A stretch of DNA of 64,000 nucleotides, from the NCBI RefSeq assembly GCF_014208105.1, contig NZ_JACHMQ010000001.1, forward strand, positions 1 to 64,000, read 5' to 3'. A program made the position numbers and the translations under genes. The DNA is from Actinomadura coerulea. Its GTDB lineage: Bacteria; Actinomycetota; Actinomycetes; Streptosporangiales; Streptosporangiaceae. Positions within the stretch are counted from its first letter, which is position 1; every line of letters begins with the position of its first letter. The notes beneath the pieces were generated by a model. It did not search any database. It saw nothing but the letters and a program-made list of their open reading frames with translations, and had not been told where the DNA came from. This document shows, piece by piece, positions 45,309-54,064 of this stretch.

Positions 45309-48134
45309 ATGAGCGGCGACTACGCCAGGCGGGTACCGCCGCGTGCGCTGCCGGTCGCCTTGGCGGCGATCGTCGGTGTGCTGTACGCCACCGGCTCGCT
45401 GCTCGGCTGGGGCGGCCGCGCCTTCATCGCCTGGACCGAGGCCGGCGCCGCGGGCGCCGCCGCGATCTCCCTGCTGCTGTCGTCCCGGCGCCCCGACGGC
45501 CCGTCCGCCGACCCGGCCGGCGCTCCCGGCGGCATCTGGCGCGCGTCCTGGCGGTGGTACGGAATCGCCGCCGCCTCCTGGTTCGTCGGCGCGGTCGGCG
45601 GAGCGCTGGCGTACGGCTCGGGGCGCAGCGCCCTGTCGCTGTCGGTCCCCGACCTGTTCTACCTGGTCGCGCTGGTCGCGCTCGTCATCGGTCTGGTCGC
45701 GCCGATCCGGCTGCCCCGCGACGCGGGGACGTGGCTGCGCTACGCCGCCGACACCTACGTCTGCGCGTGCGCGCTGTTCGTCCTCGGCTGGGTGGCGCTG
45801 TTCGGGAACCTCTACCACCGGTCGGGGGAGTCGCCGCCGGAGTTCCTGCTCGAACTGCTGTACCCGCTGATCGACATCGTGTTCGTCTGCGGGGCGCTGC
45901 CGTTCGTCCTCGGCGCCGCGCGCGGGCACCGCCGCCTCGCCTGGATGGGGTACGGCGCGCTGGCCGCCATAGCGGCGGCCGACATCGTGACCACGTTCGT
46001 CAGGCTGGACGGGGGCGGCTCCGCCGAGGACCCCTCCGACATCCTGCGCCTCGCCGGCCTGCTGCTCCTGCTGCTGGTGCCGTGGACGGGCCCGGCCGCC
46101 GAGCCGGAGCTGCCCGTCGACGACATCCCCGAGGACGTCGCGGCGCCCGCCGAGGAGTGCGGCCGCATGATCGGCCCCGGTCTCGCGCCCGCCGCGGTGG
46201 CCGCCGCGGCGGCGCTGTTCATCGCGGGCCACTCGATCGCCGGCAACGACGGCCTGGAGCCGGCGATCTCGATCGCCGCGGGCTCGGCCGCGCTGGTGCT
46301 GATCGCCCGCCTCGCCGCGCTGCTGCGGGAGAACGAGATGCTGCGCCGGGCCGTGGAGACCGGCGAGGAGCACTTCCGGGCCCTGTCGGAGAGCATCGAC
46401 GACGCGGTGCTCATCTGCGATCTGGACGCCACCGTACGGCATGCCAGCGCGGGCGCCCTGCGGACCTACCGCTACACGCAGGACGAGCTGCTCGGCCGCC
46501 CCCTGAACGAGATCATCCACCCGGAGGACCTGCCGCGCGTCCAGCAGGTGTTCACCGAGTTCCTGGACGAGCCGTCCGACGTGGGGCCGCAGGACGCGCT
46601 GCGGGTGTCGTGCCGGCTGCGCGCGGCGGACGGGACGTGGCTGCCGACGGAGTCCACGATCTCCCGCTACAAGGGGTCGGACGGGGCGCCGTCCCGGCTG
46701 CTCGTCACCACCCGCGACCTGAGCGAGCGGGCGGCGCTGCAACGGCAGGTCGCCCACCTGACCTTCCACGACGGGCTGACGGGCCTGCCGAACCGGTCCT
46801 ACTTCGAGGAGCGCACGCGGGAGGTGCTGTCGCGGCAGGCGTCCGGGGGCAAGGCCGCGGTCGTGTTCGTCGACATCGACGGGTTCACCGCCGTGAACGA
46901 CTCCGACGGGCACGCGGCCGGCGACCAGGTGCTCGCGCAGGCGGCGCGGCGGCTGCGCGCGAACGTCCAGGCCGACGACACGGTGGCGCGGTGGGGCGGC
47001 GACGAGTTCGCCGTCCTGGTGCAGCTCCCGCCGGACGACCGTGAGACGCGGGCCACAGTCGAACTCGCCGGTCGGCTCCTTCGCGTGCTTTCGGTCGACC
47101 CTTACCAGGTAGGCAACAAGCACATCGTGCTGACGGCGAGTGTCGGCATCGCGTTCGCCGCCGACACGGAGCAGCCGCACGGCGGCGGATCGGACGCGGG
47201 ACGCCGGCTCCGCCGCGGCGCCGCCGAACTGATCCGCAACGGCGACCTCGCGATGGCCCGCGCGAAGGAGCTCGGCGGCGGGCGCGTCGAGGTGTACGCG
47301 CCGCACATGCACGCCGACGTCGTCCGGCGTCTTCAGCTCGGCAGCGACCTGCAGGCGGCGCTCGCCGAGGAGCAGTTCTCGGTGGAGTTCCAGCCGGTCG
47401 TCGACCTGGCCACGTCCCGGGTGACCGGCGTGGAGGCGCTGCTGCGCTGGCGGCGGGGGAGCGAGGCGGTCCCGCCGGAGGAGTTCATCGGCCTGGCCGA
47501 GGAGTCCGGCCTGATGATCCCGCTCGGCGACTGGATGCTGCGGGAGGCGTGCCGGGAGGTCGCCCGCTGGCGCGGCGACTCGTGGGACGTGGGCCTGTCG
47601 GTGAACTTCACCGCCCGGCAGATCGCCGCGCCCCGGTTCGTGGAGTCGGTCGCGGCGGCGCTGGCGGAGACGGGGCTGCCGCCGCAGGCGCTCACGCTGG
47701 AGGTGCGCGAGGAGGTCCTCGTCGAGGACGCCGACCAGAACGTCGAGCGCCTGTCCCAGCTGCGCGACCTCGGCGTCCGGCTCGCGATCGACGACTTCGG
47801 CACCGGGTACGCCTCGCTGGCCTACCTCGGGCAGCTCCCGGTCGACATCATCAAGATCGACCCGTCGTTCGTGGCGGGGCTCGGCTCGGACGAGACCCTG
47901 ACGCTGCTCACCCGGACGATCGTGCGGCTCGGCAGCGACCTCGGGCTGACCGTGGTGGCGGAGGGCATCGAGCGGCCCGAGCAGCTGGAGCTGCTGCGGG
48001 AGATGGGGTGCCCGCGCGGCCAGGGGTTCCTCGTCGCGCGGCCGATGGCTGCGCGGCGGGTCGAGTCGCTGGTGCGGACGAACCTCGCGGGCAAGGCCCG
48101 TCCGGGCGACGTCCCGCTCCCGCTGCCGGGGTGA
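45309..48134 (+). CDS. Membrane PAS-GGDEF-EAL c-di-GMP enzyme
   Basis: 941 residues. The N-terminal half has nine or ten hydrophobic segments (about 10-345). A PAS domain follows (about 365-480: EEHFRALSESIDDAVLICDLDA). The GGDEF domain has HDGLTGLPNRSYFEE, the intact active site RWGGDEFAVLV and VDIDGFTAVNDSDGH. The EAL domain has VEALLRWRRG, LTLEVREEVL, LAIDDFGTGYASLAYL, DIIKIDPSFV and VAEGIE. Both activities look possible, although the EAL motif LExTE is altered to LEVREE, so phosphodiesterase strength is uncertain. ATG at 45309 has GGAAGGGACG upstream. The position before ilvB corresponds to Streptomyces cdgF, a developmental c-di-GMP protein. Confidence 0.93.
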   Translation: MSGDYARRVPPRALPVALAAIVGVLYATGSLLGWGGRAFIAWTEAGAAGAAAISLLLSSRRPDGPSADPAGAPGGIWRASWRWYGIAAASWFVGAVGGALAYGSGRSALSLSVPDLFYLVALVALVIGLVAPIRLPRDAGTWLRYAADTYVCACALFVLGWVALFGNLYHRSGESPPEFLLELLYPLIDIVFVCGALPFVLGAARGHRRLAWMGYGALAAIAAADIVTTFVRLDGGGSAEDPSDILRLAGLLLLLLVPWTGPAAEPELPVDDIPEDVAAPAEECGRMIGPGLAPAAVAAAAALFIAGHSIAGNDGLEPAISIAAGSAALVLIARLAALLRENEMLRRAVETGEEHFRALSESIDDAVLICDLDATVRHASAGALRTYRYTQDELLGRPLNEIIHPEDLPRVQQVFTEFLDEPSDVGPQDALRVSCRLRAADGTWLPTESTISRYKGSDGAPSRLLVTTRDLSERAALQRQVAHLTFHDGLTGLPNRSYFEERTREVLSRQASGGKAAVVFVDIDGFTAVNDSDGHAAGDQVLAQAARRLRANVQADDTVARWGGDEFAVLVQLPPDDRETRATVELAGRLLRVLSVDPYQVGNKHIVLTASVGIAFAADTEQPHGGGSDAGRRLRRGAAELIRNGDLAMARAKELGGGRVEVYAPHMHADVVRRLQLGSDLQAALAEEQFSVEFQPVVDLATSRVTGVEALLRWRRGSEAVPPEEFIGLAEESGLMIPLGDWMLREACREVARWRGDSWDVGLSVNFTARQIAAPRFVESVAAALAETGLPPQALTLEVREEVLVEDADQNVERLSQLRDLGVRLAIDDFGTGYASLAYLGQLPVDIIKIDPSFVAGLGSDETLTLLTRTIVRLGSDLGLTVVAEGIERPEQLELLREMGCPRGQGFLVARPMAARRVESLVRTNLAGKARPGDVPLPLPG

Positions 48135-48187
48135 GCGCGGGGCGCGACGCGGTCACGCCGGTCACGCCTTCGCCGGACGGCACTTCC

Positions 48188-48204
48188 GTCTCGACATATG
48201 AGAC
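48188..48204. promoter_or_regulatory. GTCTC/GAGAC palindrome upstream of ilvB leader
   Basis: GTCTC-GACATAT-GAGAC lies 16 bases upstream of the candidate ilvB -35. The half-site ATATGAGACAAAGC closely resembles ATGTGAGACGAAAGC in front of leuB (63715-63729), so both may be sites of one branched-chain amino-acid regulator, for example an IclR-type NdgR/LtbR protein. Confidence 0.55.
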
Positions 48205-48219
48205 AAAGCGTCCAAGGAT

Positions 48220-48248
48220 TTGACCGTTGGCCGGACATCGGCGAAAGT
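48220..48248 (+). promoter_or_regulatory. Candidate ilvB promoter
   Basis: TTGACC (48220-48225) and GAAAGT (48243-48248) are 17 bases apart. The expected start, about 7 bases on, coincides with the GTG of the leader peptide at 48255, so the leader message would be leaderless. The -35 is strong, the -10 weak. Confidence 0.55.
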
Positions 48249-48254
48249 GGGCAC

Positions 48255-48305
48255 GTGCAGAGCACCTCCACCATCCTCGTAGTACTTGGTCGGCGCGCAG
48301 GCTGA
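48255..48305 (+). CDS. ilvB attenuator leader peptide
   Basis: A 16-codon open frame GTG...TGA encodes [16 protein letters not shown]. Five consecutive branched-chain codons (ATC CTC GTA GTA CTT, 48273-48287) are the expected sensor of Ile/Val/Leu-tRNA charging. The rare-looking GTA pair and CTT stand out in a genome that prefers GTC and CTG. There is no ribosome site, but the candidate promoter places transcription start at the GTG. The stop codon lies just after the first arm of a 10-bp hairpin, the classical geometry for ribosome-controlled attenuation. Confidence 0.8.
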   Translation: MQSTSTILVVLGRRAG

Positions 48306-48363
48306 CCAAGCTTTCCGTCCTGCGCGCCTCCCCTCGACCGCCCCACGGCGGCGGGGGTTTTTT
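48285..48363 (+). terminator. ilvB attenuator: alternative hairpins and intrinsic terminator
   Basis: Three structures can form. (1) CTTGGTC (48285-48291) with GACCAAG (48304-48310), 7 bp. (2) GGCGCGCAGG (48292-48301) with CCTGCGCGCC (48319-48328), a perfect 10 bp, which competes with 1. (3) The terminator: CCCC...CCGCC (48330-48342) with GGCGG...GGGG (48347-48356), followed by T6 (48358-48363). A ribosome stalled on the leader's Val/Leu codons would cover 48285-48291 and free arm 2. True U-tract terminators are uncommon here, which supports a regulatory role. Confidence 0.75.
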
Positions 48364-48408
48364 GTTGCCCGGCGAGCCAAGACTCACTCCCCAAGGAACC
48401 GCAGAATC

Positions 48409-50172
48409 ATGACGATCGAACAGATGACGGGAGCCCAGGCGCTGGTCCGCGCCCTGGAGAACGTCGGCGTCGACACCGTGTTCGGCATTCCGGGTGGCGC
48501 GATCCTCCCGGCGTACGACCCGCTGTTCGACTCCAAGAAGCTGCGCCACATCCTCGTCCGGCACGAGCAGGGCGCCGGCCACGCCGCCCAGGGCTACGCG
48601 ATGGTGACCGGCAAGGTGGGCGTCTGCATGGCCACCAGCGGGCCGGGCGCGACCAACCTCGTCACGGCGATCTCCGACGCCTACATGGACTCGGTGCCGA
48701 TCGTGGCGATCACGGGCCAGGTCGCGTCGTCCCTGATCGGCACCGACGGCTTCCAGGAGGCCGACATCGCCGGCATCACGATGCCGATCACCAAGCACAA
48801 CTTCCTGGTCACCCAGCCCGAGGACATCGGCCGCACCATCGCCGAGGCGTTCCACATCGCGGGCACCGGGCGCCCCGGCCCCGTCCTGGTGGACATCGCC
48901 AAGGACGCCCTCCAGGCCACGGTCGGGTTCGAGTGGCCCGTCGCGCTCCAGCTGCCCGGGTACCGGCCCGTCACCCGGCCGCACTCCAAGCAGGTCCGCG
49001 AGGCGGCACGGCTGATCGTCCAGGCGCGGCGGCCGGTGCTGTACGTCGGCGGCGGGGTGCTGAAGGCGGGCGCGTCCGCCGAGCTGAAGGTCCTCGCCGA
49101 GCTGACCGGCGCACCGGTCGTCACCACGCTGATGGCCAAGGGCGCGCTGCCCGACAGCCACCCGCTGAACATGGGCATGCCGGGCATGCACGGGGCGGTC
49201 GGCGCGGTCGGCGCCCTGCAGCGCGCCGACCTGCTCATCGCGCTCGGCGCCCGGTTCGACGACCGCGTCACCGGGAAGCTGGACGGGTTCGCGCCGCACG
49301 CCAAGGTCGTGCACGCCGACATCGACCCGGCGGAGATCTCCAAGAACCGGCACGCCGACGTCCCGATCGTCGGGGACGCCCGCGAGGTGATCGCCGACCT
49401 GATCGTCGCCCTGCAGAACGAGCACGAGGCGGGCCGCAAGGGCGACTACGGCGACTGGTGGCGCCAGCTGGACGCCTGGCGCGAGACGTACCCGCTGGGC
49501 TACGACACTCCGGACGACGGCTCGCTGTCGCCGCAGTACGTCATCGAGCGGATCGGGAAGATCGCCGGGCCGGACGCGTACTACGTCGCGGGCGTCGGGC
49601 AGCACCAGATGTGGGCCGCGCAGTTCATCAAGTACGAGCGGCCGGGCGCGTTCCTGAACTCCGGGGGCGCCGGGACGATGGGATACTCCGTCCCGGCGGC
49701 GATGGGCGCCAAGGTCGGCGCGCCGGACACCACGGTCTGGGCGATCGACGGCGACGGCTGCTTCCAGATGACCAACCAGGAGCTCGCGACCTGCGCGATC
49801 GAGGGCATCCCGGTCAAGGTCGCCGTGATCAACAACGGTAACCTCGGGATGGTCCGGCAGTGGCAGACGCTCTTCTACGAGGGCCGCTACTCCAACACGG
49901 GCCTCCAGCCCCCGGCCAAGCACTCGGCCAAGCGGATCCCCGACTTCGTCAAGCTCGCCGAGGCGTACGGCTGCGTCGGCCTGCGCTGCGAGAAGGCCGA
50001 GGACGTCGACGAGGTCATCGCCAAGGCCATGGAGATCAACGACGCTCCCGTCGTGATCGACTTCGTCGTCCACCAGGACGCCATGGTGTGGCCGATGGTC
50101 GCGGCCGGCACCGCCAACGACGACATCAAGATCGCCCGGGACATGGCGCCCGACTGGGAGAACGGAGACTGA
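48409..50172 (+). CDS. ilvB: Acetolactate synthase large (catalytic) subunit
   Basis: 587-residue ThDP enzyme condensing pyruvate with pyruvate or 2-ketobutyrate, the first common step to Val, Leu and Ile. The catalytic Glu is in [14 protein letters not shown]; the FAD/substrate region has [31 protein letters not shown] and GMHG; the ThDP-Mg site is [15 protein letters not shown]...[15 protein letters not shown] at 48409 has AAGGAA upstream. It is preceded by an attenuator and followed after five bases by ilvN. Length and motifs are normal. Confidence 0.97.
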   Translation: MTIEQMTGAQALVRALENVGVDTVFGIPGGAILPAYDPLFDSKKLRHILVRHEQGAGHAAQGYAMVTGKVGVCMATSGPGATNLVTAISDAYMDSVPIVAITGQVASSLIGTDGFQEADIAGITMPITKHNFLVTQPEDIGRTIAEAFHIAGTGRPGPVLVDIAKDALQATVGFEWPVALQLPGYRPVTRPHSKQVREAARLIVQARRPVLYVGGGVLKAGASAELKVLAELTGAPVVTTLMAKGALPDSHPLNMGMPGMHGAVGAVGALQRADLLIALGARFDDRVTGKLDGFAPHAKVVHADIDPAEISKNRHADVPIVGDAREVIADLIVALQNEHEAGRKGDYGDWWRQLDAWRETYPLGYDTPDDGSLSPQYVIERIGKIAGPDAYYVAGVGQHQMWAAQFIKYERPGAFLNSGGAGTMGYSVPAAMGAKVGAPDTTVWAIDGDGCFQMTNQELATCAIEGIPVKVAVINNGNLGMVRQWQTLFYEGRYSNTGLQPPAKHSAKRIPDFVKLAEAYGCVGLRCEKAEDVDEVIAKAMEINDAPVVIDFVVHQDAMVWPMVAAGTANDDIKIARDMAPDWENGD

Positions 50173-50177
50173 CCCCG

Positions 50178-50702
50178 ATGAGCCTTCACACCCTCTCGGT
50201 GCTGGTGGAGAACAAGCCCGGCATCCTGGCCCGGGTGGCGGCGCTGTTCTCCCGGCGCGGCTTCAACATCGAGTCCCTGGCGGTCGGCACCACCGAGCAT
50301 CCGGAGATCTCCCGGATGACGATCGTGGTGAACGTCGCCGAGCTGCCGCTGGAGCAGGTCACCAAGCAGCTGAACAAGCTGATCAACGTGCTGAAGATCG
50401 TCGAGCTGGATTCCTCGGCGTCCGTCCAGCGCGAGCTCGTGCTGGTCAAGGTGCGCGCCGACGCCGAGACCCGCTCGCAGGTCCTGGAGACCGTGACGCT
50501 GTTCCGCGCCAAGGTCGTCGACGTCGCGCCCGACGCCGTCACGATCGAGGCGACCGGCAACCGCGACAAGCTGGACGCGTTCATCAGGATCCTGGAGCCG
50601 TTCGGCATCAAGGAGCTGGTGCAGTCGGGCATGGTGGCCATCGGCCGCGGCGCCCGTTCCATCACCGACCGCTCGCTGCGGTCCATCGAGCGCAGCGCCT
50701 GA
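50178..50702 (+). CDS. ilvN: Acetolactate synthase small (regulatory) subunit
   Basis: 174 residues. The N-terminal ACT domain (HTLSVLVENKPGILARVAALF, GFNIESLAVGTTE) binds valine for feedback inhibition and activates IlvB; the C-terminal domain (VQRELVLVKVRAD, EATGNRDKLDAFIRIL, SGMVAIGRG) is the usual second half. ATG at 50178; cotranscribed with ilvB. The end-product site residues in the Gly-Ile-Leu loop are present, so valine sensitivity is expected. ilvC follows after 63 bases. Confidence 0.97.
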   Translation: MSLHTLSVLVENKPGILARVAALFSRRGFNIESLAVGTTEHPEISRMTIVVNVAELPLEQVTKQLNKLINVLKIVELDSSASVQRELVLVKVRADAETRSQVLETVTLFRAKVVDVAPDAVTIEATGNRDKLDAFIRILEPFGIKELVQSGMVAIGRGARSITDRSLRSIERSA

Positions 50703-51758
<1,056 letters not shown>

Positions 51759-51766
51759 GCCGCTCC

Positions 51767-51807
51767 GCGAAGGCGCGGGGATCGGTGCCCGGTTCCCGCG
51801 CCTTCGC
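51767..51807. terminator. ilvBNC terminator
   Basis: Perfect 13-bp stem GCGAAGGCGCGGG/CCCGCGCCTTCGC with a 15-base loop, 9 bases after the ilvC stop and before the convergent gene at 51829. Confidence 0.85.
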
Positions 51808-51828
51808 ATGCCCGGGGGCCGCGCGGCC

Positions 51829-52617
51829 TCAGCGGCGGAGGCGGCGGCGGATCCTGTCGCGCAGTGAGGCGGGCTCGGCGGCCTCGGCCACGAGCAGGGC
51901 CAGGTGGCCGCCCTTGGTGAAGTAGACGGTGACGTCCTTCGTGCCGACGGCCCGCCGCTGCGCCGCCGCCTTGACCCCCTCGGCGCGCACGGAGCCGAAG
52001 CGGGCCACGCGGGTGACGCCGAGCGCGGTCGCGGTGACGTGCACGTCCCAGCGCCCCGGTTCCACGGCGGCCGGGTCGGCGACGACCTCGAACCCTCCGG
52101 CGCGGCCCGCGCGGGGATCGGCGACGAAGCCGTGCTCCTTGCCGGACGCGCGCTCCCGCAGGACGACGTCGACGGACGTCCCGCCGGTCTCGACGCGCTG
52201 GAGGGCGGCGCCGCCGCGGATGCGCACCTTCCTGCCCTGCCAGCAGACGGCCTCGAGACGGTGCTCGACGCCGACCTCGGTGGTGATGTCGGCGTCCTGC
52301 CGGGAGACGCCGCGCAGGTAGGGGTACATCGCGTAGATCCGGCCGCCGACCACGACCGCGCCCGCCGGGGAGCCCTCGACCTCGTCCCGGATCAGCCGCT
52401 CCAGTTCCTCGCGCAGGCCGTGCTGGATGCAGAACGCCCTGAGCCGGGCGGACGCGGGCATCGCGGCGCGGGCGGCCTCGCTCAGCCCCTCGTCGCCGAG
52501 GACGCGGCGGGTCCCCTCCACGAGCCGCTCCCGCTGGGGTCCGTCGAGGGCCAGGAAGCGGTGGTCGTACACGCGCAGGACGTCGCGCAGGACGCTGATG
52601 GTGCTGTCCGAGGTCAC
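51829..52617 (-). CDS. Stand-alone beta-rich domain protein, like the C-terminus of actinobacterial glycosyltransferases
   Basis: 262 residues. The helical N-terminal half (VLRDVLRVYDHRFLALDGPQ, GLREELERLIRDEVEG) leads into a beta-rich region with VVGGRIYAMYPYLRG, ITTEVGVEHRLEAVCWQGRKVRIRG and VVLRERASGKEH. These strings resemble the accessory domain at the C-terminus of many actinobacterial GT2 and TagF-like wall-polymer transferases, but here there is no catalytic domain. GTG at 52617 has GGAG 7 bases upstream and gives a sensible N-terminus. It is convergent with ilvC and divergent from padR. Function unknown; a detached polymer-binding domain is one possibility. Confidence 0.78.
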   Translation of the reverse strand: MTSDSTISVLRDVLRVYDHRFLALDGPQRERLVEGTRRVLGDEGLSEAARAAMPASARLRAFCIQHGLREELERLIRDEVEGSPAGAVVVGGRIYAMYPYLRGVSRQDADITTEVGVEHRLEAVCWQGRKVRIRGGAALQRVETGGTSVDVVLRERASGKEHGFVADPRAGRAGGFEVVADPAAVEPGRWDVHVTATALGVTRVARFGSVRAEGVKAAAQRRAVGTKDVTVYFTKGGHLALLVAEAAEPASLRDRIRRRLRR

Positions 52618-52710
52618 GGGGCTTCTCCTGATCGGCCGGGGACATCGGTCACGGTAAGGCCCGGAACCGTCGCGCACCGTGAAATCCGGGGGGTGTGTCT
52701 CCCCGGATGC

Positions 52711-52755
52711 ATACTCGGTATTGCCTACCGCATACGCGGTATGCATACTTGGTAG
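52711..52755. promoter_or_regulatory. Triple PadR operator
   Basis: Three near-identical boxes: ATACTCGGTAT (52711-52721), ATACGCGGTAT (52732-52742) and ATACTTGGTAG (52745-52755), 21 and 13 bases apart. They match the ATAC...GTAT pattern of PadR-family sites. The last box abuts the padR start codon and contains its ribosome site (GGTAGG), so autorepression is strongly suggested. Confidence 0.75.
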
Positions 52756-52757
52756 GC

Positions 52758-53351
52758 ATGTCCATCCGTCACGGCCTGCTGGCCCTGCTGTCCCAGGGGC
52801 CCCGCTACGGCTACCAGCTGCGCGCCGAGTTCGAGTCGTCCACCGGCGCCACCTGGCCGCTCAACATCGGTCAGGTCTACTCGACCCTGTCCCGCCTCGA
52901 ACGCGACGAGCTCGTCACGCGCGGGGACGCCGACGACGAGGGCCGGTTCGTCTACCGGATCACCCCGGCGGGGGAGGAGGACGTGCGGCGGTGGTTCGCC
53001 ACCCCCATCGCCCGCTCCGACCGCCCCCGCGACGAACTGGCGATCAAACTGGCGATGGCCGTCACCACGCCCGGCGTCGACGCCGGGCACGTCGTCCAGA
53101 CCCAGCGCACCGCCACACTGCGCACGCTGCAGGACCTCACCCGCCTCAAGGCCGGCTCGCCCGCCGTCCCCGCCGACCAGGGCGACCGCGCGTGGCGGCT
53201 GGTCCTGGAATCCATGATCTTCCAGGCGGAGGCCGAGGTCCGCTGGCTGGACCACTGCGAGGCCTACGTGGCCCGCGCGGAGCCCGCCGCGGCCGCCCCC
53301 TCCGGCCCGGTCGAGGCGCCTGCTCCGGCCGACGAGGAGGCGCGGCGATGA
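52758..53351 (+). CDS. PadR-family transcriptional regulator
   Basis: 197 residues. The winged-helix N-terminal domain is canonical: HGLLALLSQGPRYGYQLRAEFE, then WPLNIGQVYSTLSRLERDELV and the wing DDEGRFVYRITPAGEEDVRRW. A C-terminal coiled dimerisation domain (Vir_C-like, about 95-175) precedes a Pro/Ala tail. ATG at 52758 overlaps operator box 3. The stop overlaps the ABC ATPase start (ATGA). It probably represses itself and the downstream exporter; the inducer is unknown. Confidence 0.94.
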   Translation: MSIRHGLLALLSQGPRYGYQLRAEFESSTGATWPLNIGQVYSTLSRLERDELVTRGDADDEGRFVYRITPAGEEDVRRWFATPIARSDRPRDELAIKLAMAVTTPGVDAGHVVQTQRTATLRTLQDLTRLKAGSPAVPADQGDRAWRLVLESMIFQAEAEVRWLDHCEAYVARAEPAAAAPSGPVEAPAPADEEARR

Positions 53352-54064
53352 GCCTGCTGGCGATGCGGGAGGTGTCCCGCGACCACGGCGCCGGCCCGTC
53401 CCTCGTCCACGCGCTGCGCGAGGTGACGCTTCAGGTCGCGGCCGGGGAGTTCGTCGCCGTGATGGGCCCGTCGGGCTCCGGGAAGTCGACGCTGCTGGCG
53501 CTCGCCGGCGGCCTCGACCGCCCCACGGCCGGGCAGGTCCTGGTGGACGGCGCCGACCTCGGCGGTCTCGGCCGGGCCGGGCGGGCCGCGCTGCGCCGCC
53601 GCGGCGTCGGCTACGTGTTCCAGGACCTCAACCTCATCCCGAGCCTCACCGCGGCCGAGAACGTCATGCTGCCGCGCGAACTCGACGGCGTCCGCGCCCG
53701 CACGGCCCGCCGCGAGGCGCGGGAGGCCCTCGCGGAGGTCGGCGTCGCCGAGCTGGCCGACCGCTTCCCCGACGAGATGTCCGGCGGCCAGCAGCAGCGC
53801 GTCGCGATCGCCCGCGCGCTGGTCGGCGAGCGGCGGCTCGTCCTGGCCGACGAGCCGACCGGGGCCCTCGACAGCCACACCGGCGAGGACGTGCTGCGCG
53901 TCCTGCGGGGTCGCTGCGACGCGGGCGCGTCCTGCCTGATGGTCACGCACGAGTCGCGGCACGCCGCCTGGGCCGACCGGATCGTGTTCCTGCGCGACGG
54001 CCGGGTCGTCGACGCCACGCCCGGCCCGTCCGGCCCCGAGAGCCTCCTCCAGGAGAAGCTGTGA
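53348..54064 (+). CDS. LolD/MacB-type ABC transporter ATPase
   Basis: 238 residues: Walker A GPSGSGKSTLL, Q-loop YVFQDLNLIPSLTAAENV, signature MSGGQQQRVAIARAL, Walker B RLVLADEPTGALDS and H-loop MVTHESRHA. The QDLNLIPxLTAxENVxLP stretch is the hallmark of the MacB/LolD/SalX class that works with FtsX-type permeases. The ATG overlaps the padR stop, and its own stop overlaps the permease start (GTGA). The complex acts as a mechanotransducer or exporter for lipids, peptides or antibiotics. Confidence 0.95.
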   Translation: MSLLAMREVSRDHGAGPSLVHALREVTLQVAAGEFVAVMGPSGSGKSTLLALAGGLDRPTAGQVLVDGADLGGLGRAGRAALRRRGVGYVFQDLNLIPSLTAAENVMLPRELDGVRARTARREAREALAEVGVAELADRFPDEMSGGQQQRVAIARALVGERRLVLADEPTGALDSHTGEDVLRVLRGRCDAGASCLMVTHESRHAAWADRIVFLRDGRVVDATPGPSGPESLLQEKL

